A stretch of 64,000 bases of DNA from Ctenosaura bakeri (GCA_948474755.1 CAOLHI010001290.1:62001-126000), one strand, 5' to 3'. Positions 1 through 10,621 are shown, counted from the stretch's first letter. Notes: generated from the letters alone by a model not told the origin. Numbers and translations: made by a program.

Positions 1-90
1 CTGCTTGACTCTTGTGTGTGATTGTGATATCCCCAATAAAACATACTTTTAAACTTAGACTGGAGTCCCTTCATTAGTACCGGTATACAT
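1..90 (+). repeat. Possible right end of an LTR cut by the window edge
   Basis: The first 90 bases have an AATAAA at 36-41 followed by a region of the R-U5 type (AACTTAGACTGGAGTCCC) and a CA-ending stretch near 90. This composition resembles the end of a retroviral-type LTR, but no partner, target duplication or primer-binding site could be confirmed. Confidence 0.25.
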
Positions 91-1365
91 AGGTGGAAAA
101 ATCCTGCAAGCTTACCCCGCTCTCGTAGGCCTCCCTTTCAGCTAATAATTCCCCACTGTTCCACAGAGGCAGGGCATTGCAGCTGGAGTCACATCTGAGT
201 CACCCACTCTTTGGGGTAACATCTATGACCAGAAAGACTAGAATTCTGGTTGCGATGTAAAATGGAGAAAGACTTACATCATTAGAGTAGGATCTTGGCT
301 TCAAAACATTCCTTTGGCAAGAGTTTATCAGTTTAACAATGACGATTAAAGAAAGAAGTAGCACTAAGAATAGAGTGTTTGTAATGAAGTGATTGGCAAT
401 TGTCCCAGATTGTCAGTATACAACCATTTTAATGCAGTCTTCATCATTTTGAGGCTTCACACACTTTAGTACCTGCTCACAAACTGTAGTGCCCATCATG
501 CTCTGCTTTACAATCATTTGATTTATTTCAGGCCTTACCACAAAACTACCTTGATTTAGTCTCTTGACATAATTTGTTTGCTTCAGTTCTGCTCCTTCTC
601 TTTTTTTAAAGTCAACCTGTAACTTCCACCATGGTATATGAATGTTTTAATATATCCTAATGATTTTAGAACTAAATGATTTGAAATGGAAAAAAATTAA
701 AATACCAAATATATGTGCACATACATAAATGTAACTCTAAACAAGAAAACATGACAGTATTAAAGAGGTCTGAAAGTCTGCTGACTCTACCAGGTGAAGG
801 CCTCATAATCTCAGCATGGTGTTTATAAAACGTTAGCATATGGTGGTGAGAATTGGCATTGCCACTTCCTCTCCTGCAATGCTTCAGCAAAAACAATCTG
901 TCTGCCAAGTCAACATCTTTGTAGGTTATATTATTTTCCTCAATCTTTACCATGAGATAATCTGGGTTATCCTTGAGACTGACACTTATTTTAGACTAGT
1001 TTATGTTTATAAACTTACAAAATTAAAACAAAGAAAAGAATTTACGATGCTCCTCTTCAACATTTTCATAGTCTCTAGGCAATACAGGGTAACACTGCTG
1101 TTTCACCTGTTGCTTACCAATTTATATAACATGTTTGTGTGATATAATGGCTTACATGATATATCATACCAGAAACTGATCCTATATAGGACTTTTTTCC
1201 TCAATTTCCATTATACCAGTATCCTAAAACTTTTTATTCACTAATGCCTGCACAAATTCCATATCAATTTATATATATGAGTACATATACACTTTTAGAA
1301 ATAACTGCCACAAAACAAGACACTGAAATGCAATACACTTTATCATGGTGGCAAGACTCTAGCCA
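91..1365. other. Intronic DNA without recognised feature
   Basis: AT-rich sequence. No exon, no long open frame with a recognisable product and no repeat family I can name. Confidence 0.5.
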
Positions 1366-1858
1366 AGGCCCTTTCTGCACTGGGGTATTAAAACGGTGCA
1401 GAGTGACCTCCGACGGAGGTCGTCTGCACCGTGGAGTGGATTGGGGTGGACTACTTTTCATAGTTCCGCACCTCAATCCGCTCCGAAGCGACCGGAACTG
1501 GTGGCGCCGCAAGTTTTTTTAAAAACCTCTTTTCAGAGGTTTTTAAAAAGCACGGAGCATGCAGGCCTGTGCAGCTCTGTCGCCGCGCTCTGGTACAGAT
1601 TTGCAAGCGCGTACTAGTGCGTGCCTGCAGATCTGCCGGGGCAGGCTTCCAGCTGGCGAGCTTCTCTGGTTGATTGAGAGCCTCCGCCAGCCAGAAGCCG
1701 CCATTTGGATGCCGAAGCCACCATTTTGGACGCTGGAGGACTGCGGAGCAGCGAGCTCGCGCTGCTCTGTATGGCAACGGACTTACCCGGCTGCCAGTAA
1801 GCTCCGTTTTAGGGCATTTCCCCCCGTTTCCCCCTCCACATGTGGAAAGGGCCCATGT
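1366..1858. mobile_element. GC-rich foldback DNA element (hAT-like MITE candidate)
   Basis: The ends form an imperfect inverted repeat (GGCCCTTTCTGCAC at left; the complement of TGTGGAAAGGGCCC at right). The interior is much richer in GC and CpG than the surroundings and has a hairpin at 1395-1431 (GGTGCAGA ... TCTGCACC with inner GACCTCC/GGAGGTC) and another at 1516-1552 (AAAACCTCT/AGAGGTTTT). No clear 8-bp target duplication was found. The GGGCC(A/C)TTTC-type end is shared with other elements in this window. It has no coding capacity that I recognise. Confidence 0.55.
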
Positions 1859-3274
1859 CACCCAAGTCTTCTACCTAGGGGCTGTTAGTGGGCAACGTCA
1901 AAACCCCTGACAGCTGTGTTACTGTAGCAATATAAGTGAAGCTTGAATACTGTTCTCGATCAGTGCATTGCAAGAAAATCCACCAATTTTCCTCTCCCCC
2001 CCCTTCTTCTTATCCAAGACCCTTGCTCTATCTTTTTAGGGTTTTTATTCTTTAAAATGAACTAGACAGTCCTTCAAATAGAGGATGCTTACTTTACAGT
2101 AGGACCCATGGCCATACTCTCTGCTGGAGACTGAAATAGATCACAGTGAACTAGGACTGCATGAAGATCAAAATGAAAATTCTTGCATATATAGGGTCCT
2201 GCTAGCAATTATTTGCAGCTGCTAAATAATCTTAGGCAATTAATATATTGATGGATTTCAACCCAGGAGATAACTTTACAGTGCTGGGGCTGAAACACAG
2301 AAGAAATGAAAAAAAAAATTATCAGGAACATTTGGAAGCAAGATAGATAACTATTTCAAAATCTGTCCTAATTAGTACTGAGCAGTACTGCATCTTGAGA
2401 AGTGGGTTTATATCCACAAAGCTCATACTAAAATAAAAATGAATTAATTTTAAAGGTACTGTCAGATTTCTTCCTCTCTGTCTCTCTCTCCCTACCTTCC
2501 TTTTTTTATGCTGCAAGCCAACGAAGTCATGCACAAAGATCAGGCTGGTGAACTAATACAATAGCCTTAACTTCTTTCTTCCTATATGGCCTTATTGGCT
2601 ACAGATACAACAGTCTGCTTAAAACTGATGCATTGGTGATAGTAGTTATAACTTCTCACTTCCTATCTGGTCTTATTGGCTAGAGATACAGCAGTCCCCT
2701 ATCATTCTTGCTTAAAATGAGAAGGTTTATTCAGTCTGATGTTATGAAACAACTAATGCCACTATCTCTAAATAAATGGCTTCTGTCATCATAACATTTG
2801 AGTATATGTTTCACATTTGGAAGTCCAATATTGACTACACTTCAAAAAAGCTGCTGCCGGAAGAGAAAAAGACTTACGCATGTGGGAAAGGCTGTAAGGC
2901 TTTAATCTGCTCGATTAAAAACTCAGCCGATACATCAACACTGATCCAAACAATGAACTTTTCACAACCTTGGATATTACAAGTACTTCTCTCACTGCAG
3001 TATGTACAAAACACTGTAGTCCCAGCCCCATGATAATATGTATTTTACTATATTTTCTACTACCTTTCAGAAAAATAGATTGCCTCCCAAAGCAGCTCAC
3101 AGGAATTAAAAGTCTATTAAAGTATTTAAAATTGTGAATCATTCTATGAACAGAATGCTATAATAATACATCAGGCTTCTAGAAGGCATGAACCTAAAGC
3201 ACAGGCCCTATTTTCAGGTTTGTGAACTACATATAAGCTACACAAATAGGACTCCCTCTGCTTGATGAAACAAG
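1859..3274. other. Intronic DNA, mostly unassigned
   Basis: Apart from the tandem duplication at 2566-2730 I see no gene, no coding exon and no named repeat. Confidence 0.5.
2566..2730 (+). repeat. Imperfect tandem duplication, two copies
   Basis: CTTCCTATATGGCCTTATTG near 2578 is repeated as CTTCCTATCTGGTCTTATTG near 2659, followed in both by GGCTA(C/G)AGATACA(A/G)CAGTC and, later, GCTTAAAA. The unit is about 80 bp, with moderate divergence between copies. Confidence 0.6.
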
Positions 3275-3279
3275 AAGTC

Positions 3280-3731
3280 TGTCGGCTGCGTGCCTATAGC
3301 GAGCCTTATATCTGGGGTACTTGTTTAAACAAACAAGGACCTCCAAAAAACCTCTGGCAATAAAACTACAGCCTAGAGGAAAAACAGCCACTTCAAACTG
3401 CAATAAAGAAAAAGTACAAAAGGTTTATTGCAGATAACAAGTTAAGGCATTTAGCAAAACATGATAAAGTCAAACAGTAAAACAGCAGAGCAATATACAA
3501 ACCAACACAGCAAGGAGACACAAGGAAAGAGAGAGAAAGAGCAGTGTTTCCAAACTGCTTATATACACTTCACGCAGCTGTACATTATTACTCTACAAGT
3601 GCCTGAGTCAAACACATAAAATTAACATACAGCTGCTTAGCCTCATCTCACTCTACACCTTAATCTTAAAGGGCAAGATCAGAAGAAGCAGCGCAGCATC
3701 AAGTAACACTAACCAATTACATATCTTGACA
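3280..3731 (-). repeat. 3' LTR of the copia element
   Basis: This is the downstream LTR for minus-strand transcription, 98.2% identical to the copy at 7870-8321 by direct comparison and of the same length. The AATAAA signal is at 3424-3429. The RNase H reading frame ends at 3717, just inside it. The outer edge abuts the AAGTC duplication. Confidence 0.95.
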
Positions 3732-4412
3732 CTCCCCTACTTGATGAGTAGCTGCTTCCTCTTTTACCACTACAGGACCCATCAGTCCTATTCTATTAAG
3801 CATTTGGTTGTGTATTACAACTGAGAGAGGTTTGGTAAACAAATCTGCTATGTTTTCCTCAGAAGTTACATAGGACAATATTATCTTTTCACTCTGTACA
3901 CACTCTCTAACGTTTTTAAATTGAATATGTACATGTTTTGTTCGTGCTTTTATTTGATCTGTTGTTGCCATATATATACACGCCTGTGAATCACAGAAAG
4001 TCTGAACTGGTTCTCTCACTGGTACATTCATATCTCTGAGTAACTGAACAAACCATATGATTTCCTTGCAGAGAGCAGAAAGACTTGCAAATTCTGCTTC
4101 TGCTGTGGAGACAGCAACAAAACCTTGCTTTCTTGTCCTCCAATCTACTGTAACCCCACTGAACCTAACTGTATATCCTGATGTGCTTTTGCGATCTGTT
4201 ATATCTTCAGCAAAATCACTATCAGTATAACAAGTCAGTTCAGATGTATGATCCGGTGTTATCCAAAGACAATGGTCTACAGTACCCTTTAGGTATCTCA
4301 GTACTCGTTTGATACCTTGCCAGTGATAGAGTGTGGGTGTTGCACCTACTCTACCCAGAATGTTAACGCTTAATGTTATATCAGGCCGGGAAGTTTCTAC
4401 CAGGTATAACAA
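3717..4412 (-). pseudogene. Copia RNase H segment, out of frame with the polyprotein
   Basis: This 231-residue segment continues the polyprotein in a different frame. It has the copia landmarks LYLVETSRPDI, CYTDSDFAED, RKSTSGY, VSTAEAEFASL, FCDSQACIYMA, HVHIQFKNVRE and ADLFTKPL, covering the RT-RNase H connection and RNase H with its acidic residues. It overlaps the upstream frame by about 15 bases near 4400-4412. The simplest reading is loss of about one base in that overlap, which separates RNase H from RT. It would not be translated independently, as no ATG of its own lies at the junction. Confidence 0.92.
3732..3742 (-). promoter_or_regulatory. Polypurine tract of the copia element
   Basis: On the minus strand AAGTAGGGGAG immediately precedes the TG of the 3' LTR, the position where plus-strand DNA synthesis starts in LTR elements. 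It is short and contains one T, but no better purine run lies nearby. Confidence 0.75.
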
Positions 4413-7400
4413 ACAAGTACAGATTGGTACCTTTGCTTATCTGGGAATGGTTCACCTTCTACATTTTTTGTAAATCCGGTCACCATTGGCGATTTTACAG
4501 CCTTACAATCCTTCATGTTACATCTTTGTAATAAATCCAGAATTTTTTGTTTCTGACACAACAAAAAACCTTGTTCAATTCTCTGGATTTCTACACCAAG
4601 ATAATTTTGTACAGGACCCAAATTTTTTACTTGGAAATTTTTACTTAATTCACATTCAAAAGCTTGTATCTGTTGGTGTGTGCTACAGATGTAACACAAA
4701 TCATCTACATATGCTAGAAGGATTTCTAAACTCTCCCCTTTTCCCCGGACATATGTGCAAGGATCAGCAATACTTTGCTTGAAACCGTACTTCTGCAGTA
4801 TGTTATCTAGGCAAATATTCCAACATCGAGCTGCCTGCCGCAGTCCATACAGTGCGCGTTTCAAGCGCCATACATACTGTTCCTTTCCCTTCACCACAAA
4901 ACCATCAGGCTGTGTCATGAAAATGTTCTCCTGCAATTCTGCATTCAAGTAAGCTATAGCTATATCAAAATGAGTAACTAGAGCTTTCTTTTGCGCAGCA
5001 ATTGCCAGAGCTATCCTCACAGATTGCATTCTTACTGTAGGGCTGAAGGTCTCATCATATGACAACTCATCCTGTTTAAATCCACGTGCCACAAGGCGAG
5101 CCTTATGTCTAACCTGTCCATCATTAGTTGTTTTAACCTTGTACACCCACCTGCAATCTATGGGTGTCACACCTTTGGGCAATTCACAGAGGGAATATAC
5201 ATTATGCTGGGCAACAGAGTCCATTTCCTCCTGCATCGCCTTCCACCAGGGCTGTGCATTCTGGCGAGACATTTGCATTAACTCAGCGAAGCTGTTAGGC
5301 TCGCATGTTGACAGACAAGCACGCACTGACAAAGACGTGTCAGGAGTAAACCTTTTTGGGGGAACCCCTTTATTTTTCCTTTCAGATCTTCTTGGACTAA
5401 CACTTTCAGGCATGGACCCATTATTCTCCTCGACACTACGAGTTCTCTTCCTTGTATATTTCCGTTCATCCTCCCCTGTTTGCACTTCTACAACTTCTCT
5501 TTCAGCCCTCCCCTCTGAAAAATCTTCCTCCTCAGTTTTGACACACGAGGAGTCAGTGGCAGAGGCTGAAGGCTGTTCTGACTGAGAAAAAACCAAGTCA
5601 GAAGCAGAAGGATGAAACTCAGAAGCTGCCTGCACGCGTGCCCAATTTGCGTGCTCCTCAAACGTGGCATTCTTTGATATCACACAACTGGTGCCACCCT
5701 TGAAGAACCGATACCCTTTGCAAAAGTCTTCATACCCTACGAACCTCAAACGTTGAGCTTTTGGCTCTCCTTTCTTACGTTGGTTCTTTGGGATATGAAC
5801 CCATGCAAAGCTCCCAAAAACTTTCAAATGGGCTAAATAGGGCTGTTTTCCATACAGGCACTCATAAGGAGTGGCTTGCACCACTGAACTCCACAGCCTG
5901 TTATGGAGATAGCATGCAGTTAATACTGCTTCTCCCCAAAAACTCAGGGGAAGGTCTGCATCTGCAAGCAGACTATGCATTAGTGTCTGAATGACCCCAG
6001 CAGTACGCTCAGCAATTCCATTCTGGAAAGGAGCATAGGCAGCAGTAGTTCTATGCACAATCCCTTTCCTCTGAAGCCATTGCTGCACATTACCAGAAAG
6101 GAATTCACTGCCTCGATCTGATTGCAGCCTCTTTACAGAATACCCAAACTGTCGCTCAACAAGAGCAGACCAATCTTTAAGAGTTTGAAAAACCTCAGAC
6201 TTCCTTTCTAGTAAATAGCAGAATGTATATCTACTAAAATCATCTACTAAAAGTAGGAAGAACCGAGCACCTCCCAGAGACTTTTTACTCATTGGACCTA
6301 CTACATCACAATGTACCAACTGAAAGGGAGCAGTAGGTACACGTGAACTACTTCTGGGAGCCGGCAGTTGTTTAGATTTGGTCTGTTTACAAATGGCACA
6401 ATCCAAGAAAACATTGCATGGTTTCAAAAAACAACCTTTACAACAAACAGCTACTTTCTTTAGAACAGAAAAACTTGCATGCCCCAAGCGACGATGTAAC
6501 AGGTGTATACATTCATTATGTGTGGGAACATTACTAAACACATTACAAACTTTATGGTGTGGCAAGAGCTTATACAGCTTTTCACTTCGAGTAGCCACAG
6601 CACACACATTCCCATTCTTAAGCACTTTCCCTTGCCTCCCAGAAAACATAACCTCAAAACCAAATTCTGTTAACTCACCCACTGAGAGGAGACAAAAATC
6701 AAGGGAAGGTACAAACAGGACATTCTCCAGGCACATATCTAATGCAGAAACATATACATTACCCACACCACACACTTTAGCCGTAGTGCCATCTGCCAAA
6801 ATAACAGTGGAAACATTGGCAGGGGCTAAAGAGTCAAACAAACTTTCAGTGTTGGCCAAATGCTGGGAACACCCGCTGTCAAGAAGCCAAACGGAGGTGT
6901 CTATCTTCTTAGAGTTGTTAGAAATGGTGCAGTCTGTAGCTACAGCAGCCCGAGATGGATTCCTGCGACCTCTGACACCTCTCCCACGACCTCCAGCACC
7001 TCTGGCTTCTTGAGCCCTTTGTCTCAACAATGGACAGTCACGTCTAAAGTGAGACACTGAACCACAACGAAAACATCTCCGGATGGCATGGGCTCTCACC
7101 AACCCCTCCTGCCTGTTCTCAGAAGCAACATGTGAAACTCCTCTCCCGGAGTTTGTTTCTGCAACTGCTTGCATGGACGTCCTGGCTCTCTTCTCTTCCT
7201 CCTCCAGCAGCCTGGCTGTTACAAGTGACACTGTCAAGTCCCGTTCTGGAATTGACTGGAGAGATGACACCAACAATTCCCAACTGGAATCCAAAGAATT
7301 TAAAATACAAAACACCTTGTCTCCTTCATCTAGGACCTTGCCTCTTTCGCGAAGAGCCGCAAACAGGCTGGACATTTCTGCAAGGTGTTGTTGTACTGTA

Positions 7401-7747
7401 TTGCCAGGCATTAATTTCATATTATAAAGCCGGAAACAAAGAGAAAACTTAGCTGCTGCTGTTTGAGAAACATAAACATTTTTCAAGGCCACCCAGCATT
7501 CACGAGGGGACTGCAGGTCTCTAATATGCATAAGCTGGTCATCCTCCACCGAGAGAAACAGGAGAGACATGGCCCGTCTCACAATCCTGGCTGCATCAGC
7601 TGCATTCGATGGGAGATCCAGAGGGTCTGTAAAGGCACCCCAAACACCTTCTCCCTGAAGAAAATACTGCATCTTAACAGCCCAGGTCAGGTAATTCGAG
7701 CCATTCAGCCTCGTGAGAGGCAGGCTACCTGATACAGAGTGAGCCAT
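4397..7747 (-). CDS. Copia Gag-protease-integrase-reverse transcriptase polyprotein (truncated by frameshift)
   Basis: One open frame of about 1,116 codons from an ATG at 7747 (MAHSV); a frame-open extension runs to 7786 but the MAHSV start suits copia Gag. Counting residues from 7786, it holds a Gag region opening LNGSNYLTW, a CCHC zinc knuckle (CFRCGSVSHFRRDC, about 238-251), the protease motif LLDSG (about 298), a GAG-pre-integrase region with HRRLGH and CAICKQ, integrase with VHCDV (about 487), SDRGSEF (about 557) and NGIAERT (about 590), and reverse transcriptase with HFDIAIAYL (about 941) and YVDD (about 1026). Integrase before RT is the copia order. The frame ends prematurely at 4397, just after YQSV, because of the frameshift; RNase H lies in another frame. 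Confidence 0.95.
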   Translation of the reverse strand: MAHSVSGSLPLTRLNGSNYLTWAVKMQYFLQGEGVWGAFTDPLDLPSNAADAARIVRRAMSLLFLSVEDDQLMHIRDLQSPRECWVALKNVYVSQTAAAKFSLCFRLYNMKLMPGNTVQQHLAEMSSLFAALRERGKVLDEGDKVFCILNSLDSSWELLVSSLQSIPERDLTVSLVTARLLEEEEKRARTSMQAVAETNSGRGVSHVASENRQEGLVRAHAIRRCFRCGSVSHFRRDCPLLRQRAQEARGAGGRGRGVRGRRNPSRAAVATDCTISNNSKKIDTSVWLLDSGCSQHLANTESLFDSLAPANVSTVILADGTTAKVCGVGNVYVSALDMCLENVLFVPSLDFCLLSVGELTEFGFEVMFSGRQGKVLKNGNVCAVATRSEKLYKLLPHHKVCNVFSNVPTHNECIHLLHRRLGHASFSVLKKVAVCCKGCFLKPCNVFLDCAICKQTKSKQLPAPRSSSRVPTAPFQLVHCDVVGPMSKKSLGGARFFLLLVDDFSRYTFCYLLERKSEVFQTLKDWSALVERQFGYSVKRLQSDRGSEFLSGNVQQWLQRKGIVHRTTAAYAPFQNGIAERTAGVIQTLMHSLLADADLPLSFWGEAVLTACYLHNRLWSSVVQATPYECLYGKQPYLAHLKVFGSFAWVHIPKNQRKKGEPKAQRLRFVGYEDFCKGYRFFKGGTSCVISKNATFEEHANWARVQAASEFHPSASDLVFSQSEQPSASATDSSCVKTEEEDFSEGRAEREVVEVQTGEDERKYTRKRTRSVEENNGSMPESVSPRRSERKNKGVPPKRFTPDTSLSVRACLSTCEPNSFAELMQMSRQNAQPWWKAMQEEMDSVAQHNVYSLCELPKGVTPIDCRWVYKVKTTNDGQVRHKARLVARGFKQDELSYDETFSPTVRMQSVRIALAIAAQKKALVTHFDIAIAYLNAELQENIFMTQPDGFVVKGKEQYVWRLKRALYGLRQAARCWNICLDNILQKYGFKQSIADPCTYVRGKGESLEILLAYVDDLCYICSTHQQIQAFECELSKNFQVKNLGPVQNYLGVEIQRIEQGFLLCQKQKILDLLQRCNMKDCKAVKSPMVTGFTKNVEGEPFPDKQRYQSVLVCYTW

Positions 7748-7839
7748 AATAACAAAAGAAAAACACACCAGCCAGCAGGACCTCAAAAATCAAAAAACAC
7801 GCCTCACAAAAAACAGTGGCTTCTCCTGATATCTAGGCA

Positions 7840-7869
7840 GCGCAGCGGGAGCGTGCTGGGCCCATAACC
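7840..7869 (-). promoter_or_regulatory. Primer-binding site matching the 5' half of initiator Met tRNA
   Basis: The plus strand here is identical at 29 of 30 positions to nucleotides 10-39 of vertebrate initiator methionine tRNA, including the anticodon arm GCTGGGCCCATAACC. The minus-strand RNA would therefore pair with the tRNA's 5' half. The match ends precisely at the LTR edge. Drosophila copia is known to prime with a 39-nt initiator tRNA half-molecule; the pairing here is unusually long. Confidence 0.9.
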
Positions 7870-8321
7870 TGTCGGCTGCATGCCTATAGCAAGCCTTATA
7901 TCTGGGGTACTTATTTAAACAAACAAGGACCTCCAAAAAACCTCTGGCAATAAAATTACAGCCTAGAGGAAAAACAGCCACTTCAAACTGCAATAAAGAA
8001 AAAGTACAAAAGGTTTATTGCAGATAACAAGTTAAGGCATTTAGCAAAACATGATAAAATCAAACAGTAAAACAGCAGAGCAATATACAAACCAACACAG
8101 CAAGGAGACACAAGGAAAGAGAGAGAAAGAGCAGTTTTTCCAAACTGCTTATATATACTTCACGCAGCTGTACATTATTACTCTACAAGTGCCTGAGTCA
8201 AACACATAAAATTAACATACAGCTGCTTAGCCTCATCTCACTCTACACCTTAATCTTAAAGGGCAAGATTAGAAGAAGCAGCGCAGCATCAAGTAACACT
8301 AACCAATTACATATCTTGACA
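7870..8321 (-). repeat. 5' LTR of the copia element
   Basis: The 452-bp LTR is the upstream one for minus-strand transcription. A TATA-like TATATAAGC lies at 8147-8155, and an AATAAA polyadenylation signal (TTTATT on the plus strand) at 8014-8019, roughly 130 bp further in the direction of transcription. This matches a short U3-R-U5 plan. The outer edge abuts the target duplication at 8322-8326 and the inner edge abuts the primer-binding site at 7869. Confidence 0.95.
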
Positions 8322-8787
8322 AAGTCTGTTATAAGGTAGATGTCCTTATTTTGGGAGGTGGATAGAGACTGGATTCCCATGGAATAAGAGAGCAATGTGA
8401 TGGCAAAGGAGTACATTTTATCTACCCTGAAGGGAAGAGCCCAATATAAAGATGCTGATGGGCCCAATGGACTGTACATCACAACAACAGACCAAATGAA
8501 ACAGAAGTTACATCAGCTACAGGCTAAAATTTTAATCCCAAATTGTCAATGAAACAAGCTTCTAGAAAAATATTTACCTGTGTAACAAAACTTCAGAACA
8601 CTACATTGTCTCTCACATCTCTAATTATTTTACAGTGCTGAGGACTCACTCCTACAACTATGGCCTGTAAGCCCAGTAATTAACCTTTTGTGTCAGAGTC
8701 ATTAATGGGAGAACTCTGAATTAGAGGGAACAGAAATGGTTGCAAGCTGTATTATAATCAATTCAGTGGTAGTCTCTGAATCTGTTG

Positions 8788-9160
8788 CTATTTCCATCAA
8801 GATACCTTGGACATAGGGCAACCTTATGAATGACCTTCAAGAGACTCCAGTCATGAAAACCCAGGGCTGTGGCTTCCATTATTGAATCAAACAACCTGTA
8901 AAGTGGTCATCTTTCTTCACCTTCCATTATTCCCAGTATTATCATATTTTCCAAGGAGTCAAGTCTTCTCATGACATGCCCAAAACACAATAGCCTTGGG
9001 TTAGTCATTTGGCTTCTAGGAAGAATTCAGGCTTGTTTTTTTGGTAGTCTATGGTATCCTTAGCACTCTCCTTTTGAGGGCATCACATCCCAAAGGAGTT
9101 CGTTTTCTTCCTGTTGACTTTCAATCATTGAACGCAACTGCTTTATTCCTATTGCCAGAG
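8788..9160 (-). mobile_element. BovB (RTE) LINE 3' end fragment
   Basis: Read on the minus strand this resembles the C-terminal end of BovB ORF2, including the degraded motif LLCFGHVMRRLDSLENMIIL (BovB has a YFGH-MRR-DSLE motif), followed by the tail with ATTCATAAGGTTGCC. Stops and frame breaks show it is an old truncated copy. Its 3' tail is the sequence also found at the ends of SINEs in this window. Confidence 0.8.
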
Positions 9161-10621
9161 CAGTGCAGCAAACTGGCTCCGATGTCAGTGGTGTGGTGAA
9201 TCTCCTCCAGGTTTTAGTGTGAGCTTTTAAAAGAACTATAAAAGATTAACCCTGTGTTGGGTTCAGGCTGCTGCTGGGTTGCAGATGCTGTTGCAGCAGC
9301 CATTCAAAAGCAGAGCAGGTCGCTGGGCTAAGCTAAACCTAGGTCAACATGAAAAATGCTCTTGTATTTCTAGGAATCTGCCTCCATCTTCATTGCCCAC
9401 ATATATATATGAACAATACCTATCCAATAAAGAAATTCAGGAAGAGAAGGGGTGGGAAAAGTGGAAGGAAAATAACAGATCTCCTCCTTCTCATGTGTTC
9501 TGGAAATAAACAAAGAAAAACATGGATTGGGGCATGTGTAGGGAAAGAGGTGTTTAACTACCCCACGCAAAATATTTACTTTACAGTAAAAACTGTGTCT
9601 CTGTGGTGGTGTTGGGTACATTTGAATCAGGCTTGTAATTTGTGGATAGGGAGAATATGAAAAGAATTGCTTTCAAGACCTCCTTTTTTGCTGTAGGATA
9701 GAAGCCATTATTGGATTAAATTCTTTTTGCTGCTCACCAGGTACTCGTGCAGCTTCGAACAGATCAACACCCAGGTTAAACATTATCACACATTGCTTAT
9801 TTTGCAAAGCGTTCCTACAAGAACACAGCGATTTAGACACAAATAGATTTTAGTTTCTAGTTCCACTGCATGATTTCAATTCATTAACTGTCCATACGCA
9901 GGGAACTCTGATCACAACTGTGATGTAACTTTGATTTTTTCTCCTGTCCCAATCTAAAAATAGCAACACAAAAAAACCAACATGCAGTAGATACTTCTGT
10001 GATTTCTGGCCTTTAAGCCCTGATCACTAGAATGAAAAGAAAATAGTATAATTAGCTTTCCATCTTTTTCTTTAGAAAAATCAAGTGAAACATACTTCCC
10101 CATGTCTTGTAAAGGATATTACATTAATAAAAAGGCTTTGCTAAGGGAACCCAAGCCACACTTAGCACAATTACTGTTACTCCACAGAAACAAATATTTC
10201 TGATAGTTAATGAGCTTCAATTTAGCATATACATCGAAGTATGCCTAGCCCTATGATGTATCCAAAGTATTTCATCATCTGAATTAAGCTACTGATTACA
10301 ACTGAAAACCATTCAGCATGAAAGAGAAACTCTTTGATGCCAAACACATGGTTTCTGGAGAACATTTTCCCCCCAAAAAATCTTCATTTCAAAAACAGAT
10401 TAAAATAATTTGGCCACAAACAACTTAATATGCTTACATCCTGTGACCTTCAGTGAACCCTAAGAAATGCATTAAAACAAAGAACCCTAAGAAATGCATT
10501 AAAACAATCTTTCAGATATAGCCTAGAAAAGTAACTTTTCCAAGCTCTGAAGGGGCACATATAACTTAAATTATTACTCTGCAGTGAAATTTTATCAGTT
10601 TAACTGATCTCCTACTCTTGT
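9161..10621. other. Intronic DNA; one small tandem duplication
   Basis: No gene recognised. At 10452-10505 a 27-bp unit containing GAACCCTAAGAAATGCATTA occurs twice in tandem almost without change. The rest is AT-rich and unassigned. Confidence 0.5.

Larger units (their letters stand above)
3280..8321 (-). mobile_element. Ty1/copia LTR retrotransposon, full length
   Basis: A complete copia-type element of 5042 bp lies on the minus strand in the last recognised ATP2B2 intron. Two 452-bp direct repeats (3280-3731 and 7870-8321) begin TG and end CA. They are flanked by a perfect 5-bp target duplication, AAGTC, at 3275-3279 and 8322-8326. Between them are a primer-binding site, gag-protease-integrase-RT-RNase H coding in the copia order, and a polypurine tract. 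The repeats differ at 8 of 452 positions (seven transitions, one transversion). One frameshift between RT and RNase H breaks the single reading frame. Copia elements are sparse in tetrapods compared with gypsy and ERV elements. Confidence 0.97.

Noticed and set aside
1244..1910. Several overlapping frames of 70-136 codons on both strands.
   Set aside because: All overlap the GC-rich foldback at 1366-1858. High GC lowers stop frequency; no domain is visible.
4397..4412. A programmed ribosomal frameshift between RT and RNase H.
   Set aside because: Copia elements use one frame here, and no slippery site or downstream pseudoknot is evident; a base loss is simpler.
5139..7452. Long plus-strand frames opposite the copia polyprotein.
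   Set aside because: They are shadows of the minus-strand gag-pol and encode nothing recognisable.
7831..7869. A tRNA gene for initiator Met in the copia leader.
   Set aside because: Only the 5' half (nt 10-39) is present; it ends at the LTR and lacks the T arm and acceptor. It is a primer-binding site.
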